Shown one piece after another: positions 1 to 6,147 of a stretch of DNA of 10,313 nucleotides; within the stretch, counting starts at the first letter, position 1, and each line of letters opens with the position of its first letter. The notes beneath the pieces were generated by a model. It was not told where the DNA came from. It made no database searches and worked only from the letters and a program-made list of their open reading frames with translations. Origin of the DNA: CAYJAD01 sp964372165 (GTDB lineage: Bacteria; Desulfobacterota; Desulfovibrionia; Desulfovibrionales; Desulfovibrionaceae). Location: NCBI GenBank assembly GCA_964372165.1, contig CAYJPT010000084.1:1-10313 (forward strand), written 5' to 3'. The position numbers were made by a program, and so were the translations under genes.

Positions 1-70
1 AAATTGCTCAAAAAACCTTCCCCAACCTCATACATTTACATTGTTCAAATAAAATCTCTTATACATAAAT

Positions 71-99
71 TTGAAATTAGAATGCCGTGTCTATATATA
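71..99 (+). promoter_or_regulatory. Candidate sigma70-type promoter in the groES leader
   Basis: TTGAAA at 71-76 is separated by 17 bases from TATATA at 94-99. The pair matches the housekeeping consensus reasonably, and TATAAA two bases downstream is an alternative -10. If used, it would give groES an untranslated leader of about 310 bases. In such AT-rich DNA a chance match is quite possible. Confidence 0.3.
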
Positions 100-255
100 A
101 AAGCATCCCAAAAGCATGCAAACAACAAAAAATCAATTCTCAAGCTTTAATTTACACAAAGGATTGGTGATGCACAATTTTTTTTACACAAATTACAACA
201 GTAACCCATCTATAATACATATCTTTTATAAAAAAAATGTTTTTTTTTCATTTTT

Positions 256-279
256 CCCCTTTTCAAATTTGCAAAGGGG
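256..279. repeat. Palindromic hairpin in the groES leader
   Basis: CCCCTTT (256-262) pairs with AAAGGGG (273-279). After one mismatch the inner CAAATTTG (264-271) is itself self-complementary, so the whole 24 bases form a palindrome with one mismatched pair. Only a broken T-run follows on the plus strand, so it is at best a weak terminator for something upstream of the window. A regulatory leader hairpin or a protein-binding site for the chaperonin operon is equally possible. The rest of 1-409 is AT-rich, with no convincing gene and no CIRCE element. Confidence 0.5.
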
Positions 280-360
280 ATTATTTTACTCTCGTTCATC
301 ATTTTTTTGATGAAAAAATTATATATACATCCGACAAGTGCATTCATTTGTAGATTTGTC

Positions 361-388
361 TTGTCAAATATTGTAGGAAATGTATGTC
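361..388 (+). promoter_or_regulatory. Weak candidate promoter proximal to groES
   Basis: TTGTCA (361-366), a 16-base spacer and TATGTC (383-388) lie shortly before the groES ribosome binding site. The -10 match is poor. GACAAG (333-338) and CTTGTC (360-365) form a spaced inverted repeat just upstream, overlapping the -35. No CTTGAA/CCCCAT heat-shock pair was found. Confidence 0.2.
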
Positions 389-418
389 TAAAATTAACCG
401 TTTGGAGGAATGGAGACT

Positions 419-706
419 ATGACACTAAAGCCCCTTAATGACCGCGTGCTCGTAAAGCGCCTTGAAAGTGAAGAAAAAACTGCTGGTGGCCTTTATATCC
501 CTGACACCGCAAAAGAAAAGCCATCTAAAGGTGAAGTTGTTGCTGTTGGCCCAGGTAAAGTTGCAGACAACGGTCAAGTAATTGCCATGGCTGTTAAAGC
601 AGGTGACTCAGTTTTATTTAATAAATATGCTGGTACCGAAGTTAAGCTTGACGGTGTAGAGCATCTTGTGATGCGCGAAGATGATATCCTTGCCATTATC
701 GGCTAA
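419..706 (+). CDS. groES: Co-chaperonin GroES (Hsp10)
   Basis: GroES forms the heptameric lid that caps GroEL and encloses folding substrates in the cytosol. The 95-residue product has the normal family length. It opens with MTLKPLNDRVLVKR, and the mobile loop (about residues 17-33) carries the hydrophobic LYI that docks on GroEL. The family-typical stretch FNKYAGTEV and the end VMREDDILAIIG are both present. I chose ATG 419 rather than the in-frame ATG at 410. GGAGG at 404-408 is only one base from ATG 410 but ten from ATG 419, a second GGAG precedes 419 closely, and homologues begin at this methionine. groEL follows after 43 bases, the standard operon. The sequence is very close to Desulfovibrio GroES. 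Confidence 0.97.
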   Translation: MTLKPLNDRVLVKRLESEEKTAGGLYIPDTAKEKPSKGEVVAVGPGKVADNGQVIAMAVKAGDSVLFNKYAGTEVKLDGVEHLVMREDDILAIIG

Positions 707-749
707 TTCTTATCACTTATTTTAAAAGTCATTTTTAGGAGAATATTAT

Positions 750-2402
750 ATGTCTGCCAAAGAAATTTTATTTGATGTAAAAGCCCGTGAGAAATTGTCT
801 CGTGGAGTGGATAAACTTGCAAACGCCGTAAAAGTTACTCTTGGTCCTAAAGGGCGCAACGTAGTTCTTGAAAAGAGCTTTGGTGCACCAGTTATTACCA
901 AGGACGGCGTAACCGTAGCTAAAGAAATTGAACTTGCTGACAAGTTTGAAAATATGGGCGCACAAATGGTTAAGGAAGTTGCTTCTAAAACCTCTGATGT
1001 TGCTGGAGACGGCACAACAACCGCAACCATTTTAGCTCAAGCTGTTTACCGTGAAGGTGTAAAGTTAGTAGCTGCTGGCCGTAATCCTATGGCTATTAAG
1101 CGTGGTATTGATAAGGGTGTTGAAGCTCTTGTTGAAGAACTTGCAAACCTAGCTAAACCTACTCGTGACCAAAAAGAAATTGCACAAGTTGGTACTATTT
1201 CAGCTAACTCTGATGCTACCATTGGTAATATCATTGCTGAAGCCATGGCTAAAGTAGGCAAAGAAGGCGTAATCACCGTTGAAGAAGCTAAAGGACTTGA
1301 AACAACCATGGATGTTGTTGAAGGTATGCGTTTTGACCGTGGTTACCTCTCTCCTTACTTTGTAACCAATGCAGAAAAAATGATTTGCGAAATGGACAAT
1401 CCTTACATTCTTTGCACAGAAAAGAAAATCTCCAGCATGAAAGATATGCTACCTGTGCTTGAGCAAATTGCAAAAGTAAATCGTCCATTAGTTATTGTTG
1501 CTGAAGATGTTGAAGGTGAAGCCTTAGCAACCTTGGTTGTAAACAGACTTCGTGGTGCCTTACAAGTTGTTGCTGTTAAAGCTCCTGGCTTTGGTGATCG
1601 TCGTAAAGCAATGCTTCAAGACATTGCTATTCTTACCGGTGGTCAAGTTGCCTCTGATGACATTGGCGTTCAACTTGAAAACCTAACTCTTGCAGAGCTT
1701 GGTACTGCTAAGCGTGTTGTTATTGATAAAGACAACACCACCATAGTAGATGGCGCTGGCAAAGGCGACGACATTAAAGCTCGTGTAAAACAAATTCGTG
1801 CTCAAATTGAAGATTCTACTTCTGATTATGACCGTGAAAAATTGCAAGAGCGTCTTGCAAAATTAGTTGGTGGTGTTGCTGTAGTACATGTTGGTGCTGC
1901 AACTGAAATTGAAATGAAAGAAAAGAAAGACCGCGTTGAAGATGCCCTTAATGCAACACGTGCTGCTGTTGAAGAAGGTATTGTTCCTGGTGGTGGTACT
2001 GCTTTCATTCGTGTATCAAAAGTGCTTAATGATATTAAGCCAGCTGATGATGACGAGCTTGCCGGTGTTAACATCATTCGTCGCGCTATTGAAGAGCCTC
2101 TACGTCAAATTGCTCACAATGCCGGATTTGAAGGTTCCATTGTTGTAGAAAAAGTACGTGATGGTAAAGACGGTTATGGCTTTAACGCTGCAACTGGTGA
2201 GTATGAAGACTTAATTAAAGCTGGTGTTATTGATCCTAAAAAGGTATCACGTACCGCTTTACAAAATGCTGCTTCTGTAGCTTCTTTGTTACTTACAACT
2301 GAGTGCGCAATTGCTGATTCACCTGAGCCAAAGAAAGATGCTCCTGCTATGCCTGATATGGGCGGTATGGGTGGCATGGGTGGTATGGGCGGCATGTACT
2401 AA
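750..2402 (+). CDS. groEL: Chaperonin GroEL (Hsp60)
   Basis: This is the ATP-driven tetradecameric chaperonin that folds cytosolic proteins together with GroES. The 550-residue product is full length. The equatorial domain shows the nucleotide-binding motifs LGPKGRN (residues 31-37), DGVTVAK (52-58) and GDGTTTAT (86-93). The signature VEDALNATRAAVEEG, which includes the catalytic aspartate, and the following VPGGG lie around residues 395-415. The C-terminus ends in the usual flexible GGM repeats, MGGMGGMGGMGGMY. AGGAGA (737-742) is seven bases before the ATG. The sequence follows Desulfovibrio GroEL nearly residue for residue over long stretches, which is the best taxonomic marker here. The gene lies just after groES and ends at a strong terminator. 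Confidence 0.98.
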   Translation: MSAKEILFDVKAREKLSRGVDKLANAVKVTLGPKGRNVVLEKSFGAPVITKDGVTVAKEIELADKFENMGAQMVKEVASKTSDVAGDGTTTATILAQAVYREGVKLVAAGRNPMAIKRGIDKGVEALVEELANLAKPTRDQKEIAQVGTISANSDATIGNIIAEAMAKVGKEGVITVEEAKGLETTMDVVEGMRFDRGYLSPYFVTNAEKMICEMDNPYILCTEKKISSMKDMLPVLEQIAKVNRPLVIVAEDVEGEALATLVVNRLRGALQVVAVKAPGFGDRRKAMLQDIAILTGGQVASDDIGVQLENLTLAELGTAKRVVIDKDNTTIVDGAGKGDDIKARVKQIRAQIEDSTSDYDREKLQERLAKLVGGVAVVHVGAATEIEMKEKKDRVEDALNATRAAVEEGIVPGGGTAFIRVSKVLNDIKPADDDELAGVNIIRRAIEEPLRQIAHNAGFEGSIVVEKVRDGKDGYGFNAATGEYEDLIKAGVIDPKKVSRTALQNAASVASLLLTTECAIADSPEPKKDAPAMPDMGGMGGMGGMGGMY

Positions 2403-2433
2403 GCCTTCCATTAATCACTTGATATATTAATAC

Positions 2434-2479
2434 AAAACCAAGTTGCACAATGTTTTTTACATATGCAACTTGGTTTTTT
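2434..2479 (+). terminator. Intrinsic terminator of groESL
   Basis: A perfect 14-bp stem pairs AAAACCAAGTTGCA (2434-2447) with TGCAACTTGGTTTT (2464-2477). It has a 16-base loop and runs into TTTTTT (2474-2479). It sits 31 bases past the groEL stop, a classical rho-independent terminator. Confidence 0.9.
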
Positions 2480-2485
2480 CAATTT

Positions 2486-2541
2486 TTTTATGGAAATGCT
2501 GATTTATTCTGCTTGCAGAATAAATCAGCATTTCCATAAAA
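2486..2541. repeat. Long perfect palindrome, copy 1 of a shared element
   Basis: A 27-bp arm (2486-2512) is perfectly complementary to 2515-2541, with only TT between. The central ATTTATTCTGC / GCAGAATAAAT (2502-2525) and the following CAG recur at 4817-4843. It directly follows the groEL terminator and precedes the first glycosyltransferase gene. No T-tract follows on either strand, so it is not a plain terminator. A REP-like dispersed palindrome, a protein-binding site or a remnant of a small mobile element are possible. Confidence 0.85.
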
Positions 2542-2561
2542 CTTTAAGCTGCATACGACAC

Positions 2562-2590
2562 TTGAAGTATTACTTAAAACAAATTAGTAT
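2562..2590 (+). promoter_or_regulatory. Candidate promoter giving a leaderless transcript
   Basis: TTGAAG (2562-2567), a 17-base spacer and TAGTAT (2585-2590) end six bases before the glycosyltransferase ATG at 2597. A start seven bases after the -10 would fall on the A of the ATG, and no ribosome binding site precedes that codon. The -10 matches only 4 of 6 consensus bases. Confidence 0.4.
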
Positions 2591-2596
2591 AGTTTT

Positions 2597-3256
2597 ATGC
2601 CACATTATTCTATTATAATACCCAGTCGCGGTGATAGGCCAAAGGCACTTAAGTTTGCCATTGACTCAGTATTAAAGGCACGAGATTTTGCAAATTTAGA
2701 TGCACAAGATGTTGAAATTTTAGTTGGTTTTGATGGTGTACACGGTCAAAGAGTTCTAGATTTACCTTGCATAAAATATTATGATCTGCCCTTAAATAAT
2801 GATTATGGCAATGCTTTGCGTCATGCTTTATTAAAAGCAGCAAGGGGTACGCGCATTGTTTTCTTAGATGATGATAATATATTAACAAAAAATGCATTTA
2901 ATATATATGCAACTCATGCCCATGCTGACATGCTTATTGCTCGTATAGATGTTTCAAATGCACACGATATTCCCTATTTACCAATTGAAGAAGACGGCAA
3001 AACACTTATAAGACAGTGTAATATTGATCCTCTATGTCTATGCCTGACGCATGAACTTGTTGTTACTCTTTGTAAAGGGTGGCTTGGAGATAAATATGAG
3101 GCCGATTTTAAAAACATTTTACGCTACTATAGACGTGCCAAGAATATTCAAATTACATCTGAAATAGTTGGCATTTATGATGCAGGGCGTGGTCTTGATA
3201 ATGCTCTTAATTTTCGACAAAAAGCTTTGTTAGCAAAACAAAATAACATCAAGTAA
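2597..3256 (+). CDS. Small soluble GT-A (family 2-like) glycosyltransferase
   Basis: This is a probable nucleotide-sugar-dependent glycosyltransferase for cell-surface glycans; donor and acceptor are unknown. The 219 residues begin with a GT-A nucleotide-binding start, YSIIIPSRGDRP (residues 4-15), followed by a helix with AIDSVL. The metal-binding DxD-type motif is FLDDDN (89-94) at the end of a hydrophobic strand. There is no membrane segment or signal peptide. It is shorter than many GT2 enzymes and lacks an obvious C-terminal acceptor or membrane module. The start is the only methionine ahead of the nucleotide-binding strand; it lacks a Shine-Dalgarno sequence, consistent with leaderless expression. 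A 171-base AT-rich gap with its own promoter separates it from the next gene. The family call is firm; the role is inferred from neighbours. Confidence 0.8.
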   Translation: MPHYSIIIPSRGDRPKALKFAIDSVLKARDFANLDAQDVEILVGFDGVHGQRVLDLPCIKYYDLPLNNDYGNALRHALLKAARGTRIVFLDDDNILTKNAFNIYATHAHADMLIARIDVSNAHDIPYLPIEEDGKTLIRQCNIDPLCLCLTHELVVTLCKGWLGDKYEADFKNILRYYRRAKNIQITSEIVGIYDAGRGLDNALNFRQKALLAKQNNIK

Positions 3257-3350
3257 AAAATTAAAAAAGTAACTGCAACATCTCAATATTAAATATAATA
3301 AATTATATAAAAACATGTAAAATTTCTTTAAATTAGCAAAATTGCACATA

Positions 3351-3379
3351 TTGACATCATGCCCTCAAACACCTATCAT
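3351..3379 (+). promoter_or_regulatory. Strong sigma70-type promoter for the GT2-gtrA pair
   Basis: A perfect -35 TTGACA (3351-3356), an ideal 17-base spacer and TATCAT (3374-3379, 5 of 6 matches) lie upstream of the gene starting at 3428. The expected transcript start near 3386 gives a leader of about 42 bases containing the ribosome binding site. The rest of 3257-3427 is AT-rich and otherwise featureless. Confidence 0.7.
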
Positions 3380-3427
3380 AATAAATTATTATTCAATATT
3401 TAGTGCTTACTCCATAAAGAGGAATAC

Positions 3428-4381
3428 ATGATTCTTTTTATACAAATACCTTGTTTCAATGAAGAAAATACACTTGAACAAGTCATTAATGATTTACCAA
3501 ACACTATACTAGGCATAAGCCAAATTGAAATTTTAGTTATTGATGATGGTAGCACGGACAAAACCGTAGAAAAGGCAAAAGCACTTGGAGTTAAGCACAT
3601 TATTAGTCTTGGTACAAATCGTGGTTTAGCTACTGCCTTTAGGTATGGTATTGAATATGCGCTTAAAAACGGTGCAGATATATTAGTAAATACCGATGGT
3701 GACAATCAATACTGCGGGCAAGATATAGAAAAACTTTGCCAACCTGTGGTTAATGGATTGGCTGATGTAGTTATAGGGTGTCGCCCTATTATTGATCACC
3801 AAGAATTTAGCATTGCTAAAAAAATATTACAATTACTCGGTAGCTGGACTTTACGTAAAATTTCAAAAACTACAGTTAGAGATGCAGCAAGTGGATTTAG
3901 AGCATACTCACGTGAAGCCATGTTGCGAACAGTTATTCATACAGATTTTTCATATTGTATGGAAACTTTAATTCATGCCGGCACAAGTAAATTGCGCGTG
4001 GCATCTGTAGACATAAGAGTTAATCCAAAAACCCGTGATTCAAGGCTTTTTAGTAGCACATGGCAATATATATGTAAGTCCGGCATGACTATTATTTCTA
4101 TGTTTGTGTTGTATAGACCAAGCATGTTTTTTACTTTTTTATCAATTCCTTTTTGGAGCATAGCCTTTTTACTTGGGCTTAGAGCACTTTGCATTGCTTG
4201 GGGCACAGGTGGTCTTATTCGTGAGCATTTACCATCGCTACTACTGCTGGTAATTGCAAGCTTAATAGCTATTATATTTAATGCATTAGCTGTGATTGGT
4301 AATCTTCTACGCTCTCAAAGGCGCATTACTGAAGAAGTGCTTTACCTTGAGCGTTTACGTAACTATAACAACTCAAATTAA
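3428..4381 (+). CDS. Membrane-anchored polyprenyl-phosphate glycosyltransferase, family GT2 (DPM1/GtrB-like)
   Basis: This enzyme probably transfers a sugar from a nucleotide donor to undecaprenyl phosphate on the inner face of the membrane, feeding modification of surface polysaccharide. The 317 residues begin with the GT2 signature IQIPCFNEENTL (5-16). VIDDGS (37-42) is the nucleotide-binding aspartate pair, and NTDGDNQY (88-95) the metal-binding site. RDAASGFRAYSREA (151-164) is the acceptor-region motif of DPM1-like enzymes. Two hydrophobic helices follow at about 233-256 and 268-294, as in GtrB-type proteins, with a basic cytosolic tail. GAGG (3419-3422) lies five bases before the ATG. 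The stop codon abuts the ATG of the GtrA-like gene, suggesting translational coupling and a joint function. The sugar is not predictable. Confidence 0.88.
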   Translation: MILFIQIPCFNEENTLEQVINDLPNTILGISQIEILVIDDGSTDKTVEKAKALGVKHIISLGTNRGLATAFRYGIEYALKNGADILVNTDGDNQYCGQDIEKLCQPVVNGLADVVIGCRPIIDHQEFSIAKKILQLLGSWTLRKISKTTVRDAASGFRAYSREAMLRTVIHTDFSYCMETLIHAGTSKLRVASVDIRVNPKTRDSRLFSSTWQYICKSGMTIISMFVLYRPSMFFTFLSIPFWSIAFLLGLRALCIAWGTGGLIREHLPSLLLLVIASLIAIIFNALAVIGNLLRSQRRITEEVLYLERLRNYNNSN

Positions 4382-4807
4382 ATGTTTAAAAATAATTCGG
4401 ATCTTAAAAAGCTATTTTTTAAAGGCTTAAAATTTTTACAGTCATCTTTAATTGCGTTTTTAACCAATATGACTGTGCTGACCTTTTGCGTAGAAGTTTT
4501 AGCTTGGCCAAAAACATTAAGTTATTTATTGGCCATTACTTGTGCAACAAGCATGGCCTTTTTAGTTTGCAGATATTTTGTTTTTAAACAATTTAATCGA
4601 CCAAGCTTTTTCAAGCAATATTGGAAGTTTATTTCATCTGCTATGGTTTTTAGAGCCATTGAGTTTGGATTTTTCACCTTTTTTGTTGAGTTCTACAACT
4701 TTTACTATCTATATGTATTTGTTGCGGTGCAAGGTTGCGGTACAATTTTCAAATTTTTCTTTTTCAATAAATTCATTTTCGGCAATAAAGTCGATAATCC
4801 TACTTAA
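4382..4807 (+). CDS. GtrA-like four-helix membrane protein
   Basis: GtrA-family proteins (PF04138) are small membrane proteins proposed to flip or assist translocation of polyprenyl-linked sugars made by a partner GtrB-type transferase. The 141 residues are strongly hydrophobic, with four predicted helices at about 17-39, 44-68, 80-102 and 108-128. The CRYFVFKQF turn after helix 2 and the FNKFIFGNK tail after helix 4 are typical of the family. The ATG follows the upstream stop with no gap (TAA then ATG), so it is almost certainly coupled to the GT2 gene, the usual GtrB-GtrA pairing. No serotype-specific third gene (GtrC type) is visible downstream. The family assignment rests on length, topology, tail motif and context. 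Confidence 0.85.
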   Translation: MFKNNSDLKKLFFKGLKFLQSSLIAFLTNMTVLTFCVEVLAWPKTLSYLLAITCATSMAFLVCRYFVFKQFNRPSFFKQYWKFISSAMVFRAIEFGFFTFFVEFYNFYYLYVFVAVQGCGTIFKFFFFNKFIFGNKVDNPT

Positions 4808-4816
4808 GATAATAAT

Positions 4817-4843
4817 ATTTATTCTGCAAGCAGAATAAATCAG
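4817..4843. repeat. Palindrome, copy 2 of the shared element
   Basis: ATTTATTCTGC (4817-4827), AA, and GCAGAATAAAT (4830-4840) form an 11-bp stem, followed by CAG. Apart from the central AA in place of TT it is identical to the core of the palindrome at 2502-2528. It sits ten bases after the gtrA stop, so the two copies bracket the glycosyltransferase block. Confidence 0.8.
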
Positions 4844-4865
4844 AAAGACACACAGGCTTCAAATA

Positions 4866-4905
4866 CCCCTTTGGGGACACCAGAAGCAAGTTCTGGCTTA
4901 TTTTA
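4866..4905 (+). terminator. Possible weak terminator after the GtrA-like gene
   Basis: A small hairpin CCCC-TTT-GGGG (4866-4876) is followed by CCAGAA-gcaag-TTCTGG (4880-4896) and then CTTATTTTA. The second stem is 6 bp and the T-run is broken, so termination would be inefficient. It is the only terminator-like structure after the glycan operon. Confidence 0.4.
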
Positions 4906-4914
4906 CGCTATGCT

Positions 4915-5082
4915 AAATTTTTCTGTAAGAAAAATTTCGTTAGTCTACACTTAAAAAGCAACTGCGTTAGTACCATAATAATGACAGAAAAATGCATTTC
5001 ATGCCCTTATTTCTGGCATTATTATTTGTCCATTTTTGCAAAAATAACAATGTATTTCAGCATATTGCTTAGTTTTTAAGTG
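4915..5082. other. Gene-free region dense in inverted repeats
   Basis: Within the 374-base gap 4808-5181 no gene is visible, but several stems are. AAATTTTTCT / AGAAAAATTT (4915-4924 with 4928-4937) is a perfect 10-bp stem with a 3-base loop. CACTTAAAAA (4948-4957) pairs with TTTTTAAGTG (5073-5082). Nested inside it, ATAATAATGACAGAAA (4975-4990) pairs with 5010-5025 with one mismatch over 16 bp. ATTTTTGCAAAAAT (5032-5045) is a perfect palindrome. The 135-base unit 4948-5082 could fold as one branched structure. It may be a small RNA, a long leader, or a decayed MITE-like element; no target-site duplication is evident. Confidence 0.5.
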
Positions 5083-5146
5083 CCAACTAAATATAAGTAC
5101 ATTTTAATTGGATAAAAAATATGTCACAAAATATAAAATTTTAATC

Positions 5147-5175
5147 TTGACATATTTCAAAAAATGTTGAAATAT
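5147..5175 (+). promoter_or_regulatory. arsR promoter with embedded ArsR operator
   Basis: TTGACA (5147-5152), a 17-base spacer and AAATAT (5170-5175) form a promoter with a perfect -35. ATATTTCAA (5152-5160) and TTGAAATAT (5167-5175) form a perfect 9-bp inverted repeat with a 6-base gap spanning the spacer and -10. A repressor bound there would block polymerase, as expected for autoregulation by ArsR. The predicted transcript start falls at about 5182, the favoured start codon. Binding is inferred from position and symmetry. Confidence 0.55.
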
Positions 5176-5181
5176 CAATCT

Positions 5182-5547
5182 ATGGAAACGAAACAAGCTA
5201 GTATAATTTTTGAAGCTCTATCTTCTGACGTGCGCCTTGATTTATTTAGGCTGCTTGTAAAAAATGCACCAGATGGCCTCGTTGCGGGTGATATTGCTAA
5301 ATTTCTTGATATACCATCAACCAACCTATCCTTTCACTTAAAAGCTATTGTACAAAGTGGCCTTGCTAATGTTGAAAGGGAGGGACGTTTTATGCGCTAT
5401 AAAGCTAATATTCCTTTAATGCTTGAAATTGTTGCCTATTTAACGGAAAAATGTTGCTCAAATGATCCATTGCAATGTCAACGCTATAGAGATAACAGCC
5501 ACATTCAACCGGGTATTTTGCCTAAGCGAACTGATATTTTATCATAG
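5182..5547 (+). CDS. arsR: ArsR-family arsenic-responsive repressor
   Basis: This is a dimeric winged-helix repressor (ArsR/SmtB family) that releases DNA when As(III) binds. The 121 residues show the helix-turn-helix from about DIAKFLDIPSTNLSFHLKAI (37-56), then the wing EREGRFMRYKAN (65-76). The E. coli-type CVC site in the recognition helix is absent. Instead a vicinal pair Cys91-Cys92 plus Cys99 (KCCSNDPLQCQ) follows the last helix, resembling the C-terminal As(III) site of the Acidithiobacillus-type ArsR. ATG 5182 (METKQASIIF) is favoured over ATG 5164. Neither has a Shine-Dalgarno sequence, ArsR proteins usually start close to this helix, and 5164 lies inside the operator repeat. It heads the arsenic cluster; arsC follows after 125 bases. 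Confidence 0.9.
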   Translation: METKQASIIFEALSSDVRLDLFRLLVKNAPDGLVAGDIAKFLDIPSTNLSFHLKAIVQSGLANVEREGRFMRYKANIPLMLEIVAYLTEKCCSNDPLQCQRYRDNSHIQPGILPKRTDILS

Positions 5548-5621
5548 AGATTGGATATATTTTTTCATGAAACACATCAATAATTCAACAAATATTAAAA
5601 TATCTATTGTAAGGTAGAAAG

Positions 5622-5627
5622 TATAAT
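5622..5627 (+). promoter_or_regulatory. Possible -10 element upstream of arsC
   Basis: A perfect TATAAT lies 45 bases before the arsC ATG, but no good -35 is found at the proper distance (AAATAT or AATATC occupy it). It may be a secondary promoter, or arsC may be read through from arsR. No copy of the arsR operator repeat is seen in this gap. Confidence 0.3.
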
Positions 5628-5637
5628 ACAAAATATA

Positions 5638-5660
5638 TTTTTAGCACAATAAGCTAAAAA
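5638..5660 (+). promoter_or_regulatory. Hairpin next to the arsC ribosome binding site
   Basis: TTTTTAGC (5638-5645) pairs with GCTAAAAA (5653-5660) around a 7-base loop. The right arm abuts AAGGA (5661-5665), the arsC ribosome binding site. There is no T-tract, so it is not a terminator. It could affect arsC translation or mRNA stability. Confidence 0.4.
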
Positions 5661-5672
5661 AAGGACAATAAT

Positions 5673-6128
5673 ATGAACATACTCTTTCTATGCACAGGTA
5701 ATTCTTGTCGTTCTATTATGGCTGAAGCCATCTTAAAACATCTGGCAGGTGCTGGTATTAATGTTCAAAGTGCCGGAAGCAAGCCCACAGGCTTTGTGCA
5801 TCCTAAAGCTATTAAAACTCTTGAAGAGCATAATATTTCAACACAAGGGCTTTTTAGTAAATCATGGGATAATCTTGAACATAAACCTGATGTAATTATC
5901 ACTCTTTGTGCTTCCGCTCATGGAGAAACATGCCCAAGTTATATTGGCAATGTAATACGCAGTCATTGGGGTATGGAAGATCCAGATAAAGCTGATAATG
6001 ATGAATTAGCTTTTGAAAAAACTTTTAGCATTTTATATGAGCGTATCAATAAATTTTTAGCTATTTCAACACCAGAACTTGATGAACACTCATTAAAGCA
6101 ACACCTAGACAGCATTGTTAATAGTTAA
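5673..6128 (+). CDS. arsC: Arsenate reductase, thioredoxin-coupled LMW-phosphatase type
   Basis: ArsC reduces arsenate to arsenite in the cytosol, producing the substrate for export. The 151 residues have the low-molecular-weight tyrosine phosphatase fold. The P-loop is LCTGNSCRS (6-14), with nucleophile Cys7 and Arg13. The redox relay cysteines are Cys79 and Cys87 in ITLCASAHGETCP, corresponding to Cys82/Cys89 of the Staphylococcus/Bacillus enzymes, though one residue further apart. HWGMEDP (98-104) supplies the general-acid aspartate. A triple-cysteine relay implies regeneration by thioredoxin rather than glutaredoxin. AAGGA (5661-5665) is seven bases before the ATG. The permease gene follows 19 bases after the stop. 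The small CxxC protein at 7330 is a candidate electron donor, which is inference. Confidence 0.93.
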   Translation: MNILFLCTGNSCRSIMAEAILKHLAGAGINVQSAGSKPTGFVHPKAIKTLEEHNISTQGLFSKSWDNLEHKPDVIITLCASAHGETCPSYIGNVIRSHWGMEDPDKADNDELAFEKTFSILYERINKFLAISTPELDEHSLKQHLDSIVNS

Positions 6129-6147
6129 AATATTAAAGGATTATGCA

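Noticed and set aside
116..310. 64-codon open reading frame in the groES leader
   Set aside because: It is rich in Phe, Asn and Ser as expected from translated AT-rich DNA, has no ribosome binding site, resembles no family I know, and overlaps the palindrome at 256-279.
746..2395. Several open frames on the minus strand and one in another plus frame inside groEL
   Set aside because: They are shadows of the strongly coding groEL frame, with low-complexity or repetitive products and no ribosome binding sites.
3391..3404. Sequence resembling half of a CIRCE element (TTAGTGCTTACTC)
   Set aside because: It has no matching second arm, poor identity to TTAGCACTC, and lies upstream of a glycosyltransferase gene.
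4578..4838. 86-codon frame overlapping the GtrA-like gene
   Set aside because: The GtrA frame has the topology, tail motif and coupling to the upstream gene; this frame is an out-of-phase shadow extending into the palindrome.
5014..5029. Sigma54-like promoter (TGGCA followed by TTTGT)
   Set aside because: The GG-to-G spacing is off by one and the -12 GC is missing; the bases are better explained as an arm of the inverted repeat 4975-5025.
5164..5181. Upstream ATG start for arsR
   Set aside because: It lies inside the operator repeat, lacks a Shine-Dalgarno sequence and adds six residues outside the family fold. It remains possible but less likely than 5182.
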